DNA from: Apiospora phragmitis
Lineage: Eukaryota; Ascomycota; Sordariomycetes; Amphisphaeriales; Apiosporaceae
Direction of reading: 5' to 3'
NCBI GenBank assembly: GCA_038363925.1
Contig: JAQQWL010000018.1
Coordinates: 372,001 to 436,000 of the forward strand
Length of the DNA: 64,000 nucleotides
Shown here in pieces: positions 21,646-32,040 of the stretch (positions are counted from its first letter, which is position 1; the number at the start of each line of letters is the position of its first letter). The translations under genes and the position numbers were made by a program. The notes under the pieces are model-generated. The model saw only the letters and a list, made by a program, of their open reading frames with translations, was not told the DNA's origin and ran no database searches.

Positions 21646-22544
21646 TCAACATTGTATGGGTAGAGGACCTGGATTCGTGTAGTTTGTAGGTACCGGCCAC
21701 CACAAGTTCACATGGATACCGGGGTCATTCTCCTGCAAGCACGTTAGGTATCACGATATGCTACCAATTTTCTTCTGCTTACTGAATAGGCACCAGGAAG
21801 ATGGACTCCAGGGAACTCCCTAGTGCCCGACCCAGACACAGACAGCTGAGCGCATGCTTGGAAGAACTGTCTCATAGTTATAAGCAGAGGCCACCGCAAG
21901 ATAAAGACAATGTTCTTACTTGTGCACCGCCAATATTATAGGCGCCATGTAGACCGAGGTGCTCTACTCGAAGCAAGTAGTCTCCAGCGACTATACACTG
22001 GGGGATCCGGACAGACAGTTCGGTTCGTCCCTCCGACGGCCACGTCAGCTGTGAGATGCCAAAGTCTGGCTGTTCCTGAGCAATCTTGAACCAGACGTCG
22101 CCGTCGCCGTCGAACGTCTTTGCCGTATGCGCTTTTGGAGCTTTGGCCATGTAGAATGCCACTGGGCCGGGGTGTTGAATGCTGGGGCTGACCCGAAACC
22201 CCACTGTCTCCCCAGCTATGACCTGGCGAATTCCGGCGCTATAAGGGGGACTCCCCAGTTCGTCGCATCGGATCTGTGCTGCGGAGGCATGCATGACCGG
22301 GCTTTGGCTCTCGTAGTTCGAGGTTTGACGGACATAGCTGTGTACAAATAAGTCTTTGGTGGCAGGGGCACGCATAGGAAGGGACTCACGCCCAGTCTTC
22401 CGTCACTTCACCATCATGTATCAGGTTAGGGAATATGTCTTCCAACCATATCAGTCACCCATCGCCTGGCAGCCGTGCTCTCGATTACTCACAGTGGGCG
22501 TGTACCAGGCCAAGCAAATGCGTAATCAGAATAACATGCTTCAT
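21646..22544 (-). CDS. AA9 lytic polysaccharide monooxygenase, five exons
   Basis: Exons: 22544-22493, 22438-22390, 22337-21920, 21866-21783 and 21732-21646. Introns are 50-54 nt, all GT...AG, and every phase matches: 690 nt, 229 residues. A 16-residue signal peptide (MKHVILITHLLGLVHA) is followed by mature N-terminal His (HYIFPNLI), so cleavage exposes His1 of the copper histidine brace. The second brace His is in SIQHPGPVAFYMAKAP. Other AA9 hallmarks are DGDGDVWFKI, IPQCIVAGDYLLRVEHLGLH, GGAQFFQACAQL and the C-terminal LPGAYSENDPG. The family oxidatively cleaves cellulose or hemicellulose outside the cell. No CBM1 or linker follows. The axial copper position, normally Tyr in AA9 (QFY), reads Phe (QFF). 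The second and third exons were found from splice signals alone. Confidence 0.93.
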
Positions 22545-23459
22545 TCTGCTCTCTTCCTCGTTGAATCCACGGTAGTCTCCGGGTTTCTCCTTAGTGAGCA
22601 GCTAGTATGTCTAATATGTAAGTTAGTATGACAAGGTTCTGGGCAGAGCCACCGTAGAAGACATCGACCGGCTGCCTTAGCAATCCTATCTGGGTCAGCA
22701 GCGAAGCTGGGGCCAGTTCCTGATTTGGGGCGGAAGCGTGCCTGGGCCAGTCCATATGCTGAGAGGAATAACAGCCCAATGCAGAACCCGATCCAGTTCC
22801 TAGTCGGGACCCTTTCTGCTGACCTGGCTCTCGTAAAACCAGGATGTAAGGCCGAAGCCAGTTGCGGAATTGATTGACTCAGATAAGCTACGTTCTCGGT
22901 GGGAAGCCCCAAGCATCGAATTGGCTGCAGCGGGACATGAGGCTAGTTCAGACGCGAGGTTTCCTAGACAACGAGCCAGATGCAATACTCGGAGCCCCAT
23001 GCGCAAACAGATACCCTCAAAGCCAAGCGTCAAGCGAAACTAATAAGGTCTTCCGTATATGCAGTTCAGCGCTGGATTGTGATGAGCAAGGGTTTCCTCC
23101 AAAAGTGTGGTTACTAAAACGTCCTCTTTAATAGATATTGACAGATATACACAAAACTCAGCATTCTGTGGCTGTACTAACCAGTAATCGAGCTCTAAAA
23201 CATAGCTGAAGCGTTTCCCCCGGGTTTCCGCATCCAGTACGCAAAGCTATGCAACCAGTCTTTTCAGCTATCGTCGGCCTCCGCGTATAACGTCCAGATG
23301 GCGCTCGTTTCTCAATTCCTTTTTCAGGCCTTATATTTCTTGTATTTCTTAGGCTGCCTTACTGAGATGATTATGCTTCTTGCTATCCTGTTGGCCATCC
23401 CGGGGGCAGCCGCTTAATTTGCATGGTTTATATAGAACAGACTTCGGCCAGTTTTTGAG
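22545..23459. other. Intergenic, AA9 upstream region
   Basis: About 900 bases upstream of the minus-strand AA9 gene, presumably including its promoter. Open frames here lack recognisable motifs. Confidence 0.35.
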
Positions 23460-23888
23460 ACAAACGACGCCTACCGTCATGTTGACGAATCCCTTGTACA
23501 CCTTGCTTTTATCACAGTTTACTTTACTATCGTCATCTGGGGGATGGTTCTATTCCTGAGCCTCGAGCCACGGTTAACTGGACGAGCTAAAGAACGCATC
23601 TCACGTATCGTGAAACTGCTTATAGTGATTTGGGCAGCATCCTCTATTCGAACCATCTTCTTGGCCTGGAACTGGTCTCTTCCACTGGATGCGGCAGGGT
23701 ACGTCCACCTCGCTGGTATTTGCTAAGTGATGGTAATTTGTCTAGGTATCGTCCTTTGTGCAGGCTTGGTATGTCTCGGCCATCCACCTCATCTGGTCGA
23801 TTCTCAGAGCTCCCTAACCATAGAGCAGGTACTTGCTGATACGATGGGAATGATAGATATCATGGGTGGTGTAGCTGGCATATGGGCT
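23460..23888 (+). pseudogene. Membrane-protein fragment
   Basis: In one frame the sequence reads hydrophobic segments VHLAFITVYFTIVIWGMVL and VKLLIVIWAASSIRTIF with a charged loop (RLTGRAKERISR) between them, as in a polytopic fungal membrane protein. A possible intron (GTACGT...GTCTAG, ~23701-23745) follows but leads to a different frame from the next hydrophobic stretch (GIVLCAGLVCLG). There is no start codon for the first segment. Probably a decayed fragment; family not recognised. Confidence 0.35.
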
Positions 23889-24724
23889 TAGATGGGCATC
23901 TAGCCTTTCAAAACAGTGAGCAGGTACAGAATATGTTGTCCCTCTTAAGAAGAGCCGCCTTTGTACAAGCTAAGGCTGGGTCCATTTGAGGGCCCTGTCG
24001 ATCTATGTCGTTCACATTGGTTGTAAGGTTGTTGAATGCGGTGGAGATGTAAACTAGGAAGCTGGGTTTCCCTAAGAAATTTACGTCGTTATTATATAAA
24101 ACATGCTTCGTCCTACCAAACCTCCCATTCCACTCTATTCTTGTTGGGAGATACCTCTCCTCCCTTCTCTGCAAGTCTACCAGACTCCAGATGTATCTAG
24201 ATTATTCTATAGACACTCTGTCCACTTCTGACTAGGTCTATAAAGACCTAGCCTGCAACCAGGCTTCAGTGGTGGAAGGCCAAGGCATTTAGACAATACA
24301 CTCCTTCACCCCTCTCACAATTCTTAGTTCTGACACTAGACTTTATAGCCTCCATCCTTGCCCCAGAAAAGAACTAACGGGCTCCAGTAGGATAAGGGAC
24401 TTCCATACCCTACATGTAGTCGTAGTTCACAGACGGATAAAAGGCTTCCTCCGGGTTAGCTCTCCTCATTGATAGCGTCGATGAAGTGCGTAATAGATAG
24501 AAGTGTGCACGGCACCGTTGTGGCCATGTAGGCCTCGGCCGTGCTGGGGCGGGCGTAGGGTATCTGTCCCGTGAGGCAACAGAGGCGACAACTTCATGTC
24601 GTCCAAGAGAGGATGAAGGTTAGGGTAGGCCGTATGCGGCGGTGTGCGTGACCTCTGAAGAGTATAACGTAAAGGTGGAAACAGCCGCTCATGATCGATA
24701 TACATAGCTGGTATACACTGCGAT
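23889..24724. other. Intergenic, nothing recognised
   Basis: No convincing frame or repeat. Lies downstream of the minus-strand NLR pseudogene ending at 24725. Confidence 0.35.
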
Positions 24725-26974
24725 TCAGGCTGGGGTGCGTTGAAAGAGGCTACATTGGAATCTGATTTCATACTCAATAGAGATGGCTTCATCATGTCGA
24801 CCTAGTGCTTTGAGTGTGAAAGCAAGGTTATTCATGCTGGTCAGCGTGGAAGGATGATCCGGCCCGAGTTTCTGCTTGCGAGTCTCCATCACTTCTATAA
24901 ACAGCTTCTCCGCTGCCTCCCATCGGCCTTGGTTCCAAAACGTCGACGCCAGGTTAGCCATGCTGGTCAGCGTGTCTGGATGATCCGGCCCGAGTTTCTG
25001 CTTGCTCGTCTCCATCACTTCCACCTCCAGCTTCTCCGCTGCCTCCCATCGGCCTTGGTTCCTGTACGTCGACGCCAGGTTGGCCATGCTGGTCAGCGTG
25101 GAAGGATGATCCGGCCCGAGTTTCTGCTTGCGAGTCTCTATTACTTCCATAAACAGCTTCTCCGCTGCCTCCCATCGGCCTTGGTTCCTGTACGTCGACG
25201 CCAGGTTGGCTATGCTGGTCAGCGTGGAAGGATAATCTGGCCCGAGTTTCTGCTTGCGAGTCTCCATCACTTCCACCTCCAGCTTCTCCGCCGCCTCCCA
25301 TTGACCTTTATCTCTCAAGACTCCACCGAGTATCGAAACACTATCCAACGTCAATTCATGATCTTTTCCAAATATCTCTTCCCTTGTAACCCGCGACTTC
25401 TTGGCTATCCTTTCAGCTATAGAATACCTCCCTTGCGCCTGTGCATACTAGCCTGCATTGTACAGGATTAAAGCCCAATCTTCTAACAATGTTAGGCTGT
25501 ATGGACGGTAGTTCAAAGCGCTTTCAGCGTGCGGAAACAGCTTTTGGCAGACTTCCCAATTTTTATAGGCACCAGTCGGCACTTCCTATGCCATCCGCCT
25601 GAGGAACTGTTCCTTAAACCTTTCTGTTTCCTCCTCCGTATCGAGCTATCTTCTTGTCGACAACTGCACGAGACCATGTATCTCAAGGACGTCACCATCT
25701 TTGTTCGTAGAAACTAAAGAGTAGTTTCGAAGTGTTGCTAAATCCTCTTTAAATATATCTCTAGAAGATATATTAGAGGAATCGCTTTGGTTAGAAGCAT
25801 CGCTGTTTTCGCTCGTATCTTGACTCGATCCGTCGTTAAGCGGTCGTAGCCACGACTCTAAGATGCCCTGACGATTAAAGAAGCTTATGAGAGAAAGTAG
25901 ATCAGCCGCTGACCGCCTGTCCGATCGAACAGCATCGAAACAGATCTGTCACGTAACAATGACAGAGTTCGATGCGTTCGGATCTCGTCGGAGGTCGTCT
26001 GAGTCGTGGTTTAAGAGACTAGTCTTCTTCCGTTCGCTTTTTCGAAATTCATCTAAATATCTTCGGATTGAAGTTCGCGGGGCTCGCTGCTGGATATACG
26101 CTCCTGCTTGGCTAATCGCTAGAGGCATATATTCCAGTGCTTCCACTAGCGCAGGACCAGAATCCATGTCTGGCTGATCGCCAGCCTTCGTGGCGAGCAG
26201 TACCAGTGCATCGTCTTTATCCATCGGGTGTACCTCGATGATGCTTTTGTGGTCTCCTGTCAGCTTGAAGGCGACCCTCTTGTTTCGTGTTGTGATCAGA
26301 ATTGACCCGTTTGAAGCCTGTGGCAAGTAGGTCCACAGAGCCCTCCGCGTGCGTTCGTTCGCTGCGTCCGAGTAAGCGGTGCTCTGTTCGTTCTCGAAGA
26401 GGACGTCAGGGTGGTCGGCGTTGTCCAGAACCAGAAGCCATCGTCCATTCCTGTCGTTGCGAAGCCACTGTTCCACGAGCTGAGGGATGTCTGCGTTCGG
26501 CTGATTTCGACCGGGGATCTTAACATCATCGGCTATCTTTCTAAAATCCTCCTCTATACGGGCGCGGGTCCCAGCATGGACCCAGAATACCCATATGTCT
26601 TCGTTCTTCTGCGACGACGCGGCCTCCCTGGTCTGATAGCAGCACTCGATTGCCAGCTGTGACTTGCCGACCCCGCCGAGCCCCACAAGGGCAGTGCGGG
26701 AGGCTGGGCTTGAGCATGCCTGTAGTAAGGGGTCGAAGAGTGTCTTGCGGTTGACGAAATCGGTATCGCGGCGGAAGGGGATGTTGGAAGAGGGTGTCGG
26801 CGGTATTTCTGGTCGTTCTGTTAAGGTTCTATTTAGCCTGTGTCGTGGTACTACAGAGGAAGCCGCTGAGGCTTAACTTACCTGGGGGAGGTGCACTTGC
26901 AGAGACCCGCTGTTCGTACCCACTTGAAACCCATGGTTTATCCCTTTAAAGGCGACTGATATCCGCTCTGCCAT
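24725..26974 (-). pseudogene. NB-ARC-TPR NLR with sigma-like N-terminal amyloid motif, inactivated (NLR-3)
   Basis: ATG at 26974; exon 1 (26974-26882) encodes 31 residues carrying KGINHGFQVGTNSG, like the sigma motif of fungal NLRs (G-x-N-x-G-x-Q-x-G-x-N-x-G). Donor GTAAGT follows. The next exon holds the NB-ARC: GLGGVGKSQLAIE (P-loop), WLLVLDNADHPD (Walker B), ILITTRNK and EYMPLAISQAGAYI. C-terminal kinesin-light-chain TPRs (W-E-A-A-E-K-L...RKQKLGPDHPSTLTSMANLA) run to TAG/TGA at 24725. The frame is closed by TGA at 25949 and TAGs at 25646, 25586 and 25448. Those where the family expects Trp (25949, 25646, 25448) fit TpG->TpA transitions. The exon 1/exon 2 phase could not be reconciled. Role in intact relatives: ligand sensing by TPRs, NB-ARC oligomerisation and amyloid templating of a cell-death effector. 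It lies head-to-head with the effector-like gene at 27237. Confidence 0.8.
24830..25310 (-). repeat. 126-nt TPR repeat array of NLR-3
   Basis: About four tandem units of 126 nt encoding 42-residue kinesin-light-chain-type TPRs. Units are nearly identical to each other and to units at 56530-57010 and 28595-28804. Differences fall mainly in the helix after 'AAEKL' (EVEVMET / FMEVIET / FIEVMET). Confidence 0.85.
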
Positions 26975-27236
26975 TTTGAAGATTCGATCGCGGTATAACT
27001 CGACGTAGTGGAATGTAGAAAATAAACTGCAGAAGAGAAAAAATGGGATTGGCTCAGCTGGCCTGCAGTAAACCACGTAGGAGGCCTCTCAGGCAGGCTG
27101 CGTCTGCACGTGACATAAGACGGCTTCTCTACACTTACGCCAATGAGACATAAGCCATTCCGATCCCACCCGCACACACCGTTCAGTATCGTACTGCGAA
27201 GAAAGTGCGGACTTCTCTTCCTTCATTCCGAACACC
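26975..27236. promoter_or_regulatory. Shared 262-bp intergenic region of a divergent NLR/effector pair
   Basis: The NLR start (26974, minus) and the effector-like start (27237, plus) face away from each other over 262 bp, so both promoters must be within or overlap this region. Assigned by position only; no specific binding site was identified. Confidence 0.4.
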
Positions 27237-28063
27237 ATGGCTGATCCCGTGAGTCTTGCGCTTGGTCTGGCCGGCATTCTTACCCCCGCGCTACATTGGA
27301 CACGGCTTCTAGTTGAAGACCTCTGGAAGATCTCTGACGCTCCATCCACCCTGAAAACCCTCCACGAGGATGTTCGCTCTGTCGAGGCAGCTCTCCAGTC
27401 ACTCGATTCAATCAGCCCGCCGCAATGGGAAGCGCTAGGAGCAGCTATCCTCGAACAATCGAAAAGCGCCATCGATGCTTGTACTAAGTCCTGTACCCAG
27501 TTTAGGGATGACCTACAACGATGGACTAGACACTCCAATGAGGGCAGCATGTCAACACGAGATCGGCTGACCCTGGGCTTCGTCAGACAGAACCAGGTCA
27601 AATCGATGTCCGAGCAACTATAGAAGTATCAAGTAGCTCTCAACCTGGTGATCGGCACGGCAACTCTGTAAGTATCATATCAACCTTTCTTGGCTATCTT
27701 TGTCTATACTCGGCATTGGAAAGCACGGTTCCCGCAATCCGACCATTACTGCCAGTTCTGCTGCGCCTGCTCAGCCCAGTCCTGTTCAGCCCAGTCCTGC
27801 TGGCAGCTACTGATATGGTTCCAGAACCCATATTGGGAAAATGGATTTCGGTCCTGCTTCTCTTCGGCGTGTCTTGACGAGGATAAGCCTCTCACCTCAC
27901 AAGTGCTGAAATACCGCTACACATGCTCACGACAGGGACCCCTCGAGTGTCTATTTCAAATGCTCAAGAGCCATACATTAGCTCAAATGCTATACTGGAT
28001 GCCGAAGACCAAGTGCGAATCGATGTTTCAGGGGACTTCTCCCGCAGACTTCAATTTGGATAG
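27237..28063 (+). pseudogene. HeLo-like/SesA-type helical effector gene, inactivated
   Basis: ATG at 27237 opens MADPVSLALGLAGILTPALHW, the typical start of helical N-terminal domains of fungal STAND proteins and their HeLo-like cell-death partners. The helical domain runs to an in-frame TAG at 27621-27623, where the flanking residues read sensibly on both sides; CAG to TAG is a CpA->TpA change. The frame then continues to a donor (GTAAGT near 27667). A downstream stretch in one frame (DAEDQVRIDVSGDFSRRL, ending TAG 28061-28063) looks like the remains of the last exon. No C-terminal amyloid motif can be read in the decayed middle. Divergent arrangement with an NB-ARC gene supports an effector role in the ancestor. 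Confidence 0.6.
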
Positions 28064-28099
28064 AAAGATGAGACAGAAGCAAGTTGAGTGGAGGACAGG

Positions 28100-28374
28100 G
28101 GTGGCACAGGTACTGTATGTATAATGTGTTGGGCCTCGTTGGCGGCGTGGGCCGCCAGGTTGAGCAGGCTCTGGCGCTTGTCGTCCGTGTATCACACGTA
28201 GTACGGCTTGCTGCTGTCCTTGCAGAACGGCGTCGGCTTGAAATAGGGGGCTGGGACCTTGCCGTCTCCGAGGTCGAAACGGGCCGTGGCCACGATGGCG
28301 TAATCCCAGCTGCTGGCCCTGGTGCTGTCCTTCTTGGTGTCGTCCAATGCAATCGTCAATGTAAGCGTCTGCAA
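28100..28374 (-). pseudogene. Fragment of an unidentified gene
   Basis: The minus frame reads SSWDYAIVATARFDLGDGKV, then PAPYFKPTPFCKDSSKPYYV, TGA, and continues in frame as YTDDKRQSLLNLAAHAANEAQH. The consistent character on both sides of the TGA suggests a once-continuous coding exon. Family not recognised. No start or partner exons were found. Confidence 0.4.
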
Positions 28375-28594
28375 AAAGAACCTTTGACATGAATCCGGCC
28401 ATCGCCAGCTTCGACGCTCATTTCATCTTCTATTATCACAGTATGCGCGAGTTCCTATCTCGTGATCGTCGCATCCTTTATTAATTTAGTCTTATAATTT
28501 TCTTTGAGACCACGACCGCCATCGTTACCCCAAAATGCACAATCCTTACACGATCGACCATTTAATACTCAACCAGCATCTGCGCCGGTTTGCT

Positions 28595-28804
28595 TCAGCT
28601 CCCAAGCATGTAATGGGGATGTTGAGCACCCAAGACATCTCGCCTAGCCCGCACACATTCCTGCATCAAAGCAAGAGCTTCAGGTAGCCGGCCTTGGCCC
28701 TCGCACGTATAAGCAAGGTTATTCATGCTGGTCAGCGTGTCTGGATGATCCGGCCCGAGTTTCTGCTTCCTCGTCGCCATCACTTCCACGAACAGCTTCT
28801 CCTG
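28595..28804 (-). pseudogene. TPR scrap in frame with the HIT gene
   Basis: Encodes QEKLFVEVMATRKQKLGPD and a following partial TPR (NNLAYTCEGQGRLPEALAL), closely related to the NLR TPR units. It directly follows, in the same frame, the TGA that closes the HIT-domain gene at 28805. The TGA occupies the position where the TPR family has Trp. Confidence 0.6.
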
Positions 28805-30031
28805 TCACTCCGTCTCGTAGATTGCCCCAGTCACCTGTATGCGGGCAAACTCAAGAAGCGTCGCGTCCAGGTCAGACTGCCAATCCTCTAGCTCTGGCTG
28901 AGCTTTTGCTGCCCTGATGCGGGCAAGTAGCTCGGCAGCTTGGAACGCCACCAACTGAGTGTAATTGTAGGGTCTTGCCTTGTCTAGGTGGTCTTCCCTC
29001 AGCATCTCGAGCACCTCTTGGCCCATGACGTCTTGTGCAAAGATTGAGACCATTTTGACCGTAGTATCTCCCAATCTGATGAACCATGTGTGACTTTTGC
29101 TGTATTCCTCCATGCAAATTTCAAGATTGTCAGGCTTCTCGAACCTGCCATTTTCGGCAATGACCATACATCCGTCACTACACTCGCAGATGGTGATTTC
29201 TGTCGTACAGTCTGCGGCCTCCGTCACGGTTGTAGTCGTATCGTGCGTCGGAACTTGGACCTTGCCATTCCTTATCATATCCCGTACCTCCAGAGCATCT
29301 TTTGTCTTCTGGTCATGGTGCGACGTGCTGTATTTGCGCATACTCTTGGTTGCTGCAATGATGTGCAGGTGCAGGTGGGGGATGCTTTGATCTGGGAAGA
29401 GGTGCAAGCCGAATTTGAAGTCTTCGGCCTGGAGCTGATGTATGCTGCTCTCCAACTCTTCGTAGTGCTTCAATGCAAGCCTATAGCCTTCGTCGTCCTT
29501 GCTGCCCTTGGCATTATCGATGGCCTCTCTTTGGTGAGCTAACACCTTATTCCGAAATTCCGCTTTCTTCCAATTCGACTTGAAGAGATCGATCATGTTG
29601 TCTATCAGATAGACATTCTCCTTATTCAAGGAGACACCGTTGTAAACGCGCTTCCTAGGAAGAGCGAGTAGATGGATCATGGACATGCCGGCAGATGAAG
29701 CCTTATCGTACTGTGCGACGTCAAAGGATGCTCGATTGCCAATGATGTAAACCTCATCGTTTTCTGCCAGCTTTTCGTTAGGCGGATCTGTAAACGGAGT
29801 GCGAGCCTGCACCCATTTGTCGATCTTGGCGTAGTCATGACCCTCATCACCTTCCAGGTAGGCCTTGACGTCTCCCGTCGCCTGACTATGCGCCCAGAAT
29901 TGCGAGATTTGCTGGGCGATCGCGTCTTGCTTATTGGTAAACTCATACTGCATCCCATCGAGCTCCGTCTTGTACAGTTTCTCAAAGTTTTTACTCACAG
30001 TCATGATGCCGGATGTCATTGAGCCAGACAT
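28805..30031 (-). CDS. HIT-like domain protein
   Basis: ATG at 30031 (MSGSMTSGIMTVSKNFEK); 408 residues to TGA 28805-28807. The middle has the HIT fold signature: MSMIHLLALPRKRVYNG early in the fold and the histidine triad HLFPDQSIPHLHLHIIAA, where H-x-H-x-H-x-x supplies the catalytic and nucleotide-binding histidines. HIT proteins are nucleotide hydrolases or transferases. The N-terminal ~110 and C-terminal ~150 residues are not recognised. An in-frame upstream extension of 31 codons exists, but ATG 30031 begins the better-looking protein. The frame continues past the TGA into a TPR segment, so the C-terminus may have been changed by recombination with an NLR TPR array. Confidence 0.75.
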   Translation of the reverse strand: MSGSMTSGIMTVSKNFEKLYKTELDGMQYEFTNKQDAIAQQISQFWAHSQATGDVKAYLEGDEGHDYAKIDKWVQARTPFTDPPNEKLAENDEVYIIGNRASFDVAQYDKASSAGMSMIHLLALPRKRVYNGVSLNKENVYLIDNMIDLFKSNWKKAEFRNKVLAHQREAIDNAKGSKDDEGYRLALKHYEELESSIHQLQAEDFKFGLHLFPDQSIPHLHLHIIAATKSMRKYSTSHHDQKTKDALEVRDMIRNGKVQVPTHDTTTTVTEAADCTTEITICECSDGCMVIAENGRFEKPDNLEICMEEYSKSHTWFIRLGDTTVKMVSIFAQDVMGQEVLEMLREDHLDKARPYNYTQLVAFQAAELLARIRAAKAQPELEDWQSDLDATLLEFARIQVTGAIYETE

Positions 30032-30750
30032 ATTCGAGAAAGCTTCAAGTGATGAAAATTCAATTGTGGACTGCTTTCGACAAATTAAAAGATGTACTGA
30101 AGTCGTCCTTATATAATAAAGCATCGGTATCAGGTGATCCAGCTCGGGACTTTTGCCAGCCGCCCTTGGCGCCGAACCGGCTCGTAACCCTTTCCCTAAG
30201 CTGGCACACTTGAACTAGAGTCAGCATGATATATGGAACCAGACCAGACACCTAAAAGAAGATGAGCATCTATGGCTGCTTGGAAGCAGCGTTAGAAGCG
30301 GTGCAGGCCCTGTTCTAGATCTCACATAGTGTAGAGCCAGAAATTACGCGCTTGGTCTCACGCGGTCGGCGTTATTACAGCTCTTCTATCTGTACTCTCT
30401 TAAGTCACATTGGCAGGTACAGGTGCAAGCCCGTTTCTCGCTACGGATGGTGTCGAAGCCCCGGACGAAGAAGGCGTCAGCGAGCCGGATAATCTCTGTC
30501 CCTCGTTGTATCTTGCGGTATGAAATTCATAACGCTAGAAGTAGCTTCAGCTGGCATGATCCGAAACATATGCACGAGTAGGTGCGAACTAGAAGAACTA
30601 ATGAATTATTGGAGAGCACTACGAGGTCTGATGTGTCAGCACACAGGTTACGCGCTACCTACAGCCGCGCCCTTCCTGCCCACCAGGGGGGCCCCCTCAA
30701 AATCTCAATCTCCCCTGGCACCCTCTCTCCTCAGATTTTGAAAGTCAAAG
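30032..30750. other. Intergenic, divergent promoters
   Basis: Between the minus-strand HIT gene and the plus-strand gene at 30751. No coding or repeat signal was recognised. Confidence 0.35.
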
Positions 30751-31376
30751 ATGGCCCAAGAAGGTATTGGCGAACAGGAAGCTTGGCTTGCAAAAGACAA
30801 GGCAATTGTCGCAGCTGCCTCTCCGTCGAAACCAGCAATCTCTGCTAAGGACAAATTGCAGACAGGATATTATGGTGGACTAGTCACAGCAAAAGGACAC
30901 AGATCTCACGATGCCCGGTCCCAACCCACTCCGAACAACGACACTACGTTTTCCAAATTCTGGGAACATAAACTACTGCCCAGGATCGTCCAGATTCTCG
31001 AAGCCAATGTTCAAGGGGCTTATGTTATCAATATCCTCAAGGGTGCTCGATCTGGAGAGCGGGTTATAAACATTATGAGTAAGGAAAACTGTGCACAGGG
31101 CCACAGTGATCTATTTGAGTCGGCAAAGAATGGGCTGTTACCAGAGGAGTTCCGCACCAATACAATATTCGATTTCCGTGGCGGCGAACTTGTCTACTTG
31201 GCCGAGTCGAATACAAGTAAGGCACTGGTGCCCTAACACACTGGCTACTTGATGGTGATGACAGTACATCCTTTGAAAGTCATCTCGTCATAGAAGGAGC
31301 AGATGGCAAGGGTCGTTTTGCCATTTGGATGCACATAGATGCCGAGAAAGAATCTGGTTCTGAGTTGTGCTATTGA
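30751..31376 (+). CDS. Hypothetical protein, one frameshift
   Basis: ATG at 30751; the frame runs LPRIVQILEANVQGAYVI, SGERVINIMSKENC and FDFRGGELVYLAESNT, then closes at 31236. From about 31220 a second frame continues plausibly (LTHWLLDGDDSTSFESH, VIEGADGKGRFAIWMHIDA) to TGA 31374-31376. A candidate intron there does not give matching phase, so a one-base deletion near 31219-31222 is more likely. No signal peptide or membrane segment; family not recognised. The 3' end overlaps the 3' end of the convergent cyclin-like gene. Confidence 0.5.
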
Positions 31377-31890
31377 GAGTAGAATCTGGTTGGTGCATAC
31401 CGCAAGCAGGTTTATCGTCATCGTCATCTAACATTTTTCTCTGATCCCAAGACCACATGTATAGGAGGATAGATGTGTATCTGGCCCACTTCTTGTTCTT
31501 CGGCGACCAATCGTATAGATACTTGTTCGCTACTATCAGCGAAGCTGGGAAGATACGGTACGTTGTACATTTGAACTTGCGTGTCGCCAACCTGAGCTTG
31601 CCTTTCAAGCGGTGTAAATGCTCCAAGGTAGCCAGCAATGTAAGCGGATTGGTGTTGGAGGCCTTCACCAGATGAGAAATGAAACGCTGAAGCAAAAATG
31701 CCTCGCTTTCCACTGAACTATCGGAGACGCCTCCAGTCCATTCTCGACAACACCTGGAGGCTTGATGAATCCCAACTGCATCCGACGATGTTATGTGGGA
31801 GAGGAGATCGTGGGCAGTACGTGCTAAAATGGACGTTATGGCTTCGCTCACGGAGTCTAGGCTTAGTCGTTCAAGCGCAGTTGTATTCAT
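31288..31890 (-). CDS. Pho80/Pcl-type cyclin, truncated
   Basis: ATG at 31890; 200 residues. Residues ~68-142 match the first half of a Pho80-like cyclin box: FISHLVKASNTNPLTLLATL, EHLHRLKGKL, YRIFPASLIVANKYLYDWSP and NKKWARYTSI. Such cyclins bind Pho85-type CDKs. After ARYTSI the expected second half of the box (the NLMERQLL-type helix) is missing and the sequence becomes an unrelated tail with a run of Asp. Truncation or a lost splice site is likely, so binding to a kinase partner is doubtful. The 3' end overlaps the convergent gene at 30751-31376. Confidence 0.65.
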   Translation of the reverse strand: MNTTALERLSLDSVSEAITSILARTAHDLLSHITSSDAVGIHQASRCCREWTGGVSDSSVESEAFLLQRFISHLVKASNTNPLTLLATLEHLHRLKGKLRLATRKFKCTTYRIFPASLIVANKYLYDWSPKNKKWARYTSILLYMWSWDQRKMLDDDDDKPACGMHQPDSTLNSTTQNQILSRHLCASKWQNDPCHLLLL

Positions 31891-31943
31891 GGCTCATTTG
31901 GTAGCCTGACTCACATAAGAGATCCAACCAAGTTCCCATGCTG

Positions 31944-32040
31944 ATTGGGGAGACCAAGTGCACATCTATGGCCATGCTTCTCATGCCGTATCAAATGACG
32001 GCTGTTGTTTAAGTAGTGTTATATCTTTCGAAATACAGGT
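31944..32040. repeat. Dispersed repeat, copy 1 (pair of 63422-63515)
   Basis: Begins gggagaccaagtgcacatct and shares about 95 bp with 63422-63515 in the same orientation. Differences are almost all C/T or G/A transitions (for example ctatggcc/ctgtggcc, tgtttaag/tgcttaag), consistent with RIP of a repeat. Confidence 0.6.

Noticed and set aside
24854..25471. Plus-strand frame of ~205 codons opposite the TPR array of NLR-3
   Set aside because: Repetitive antisense shadow of the TPR units; the minus frame has the conserved TPR pattern.
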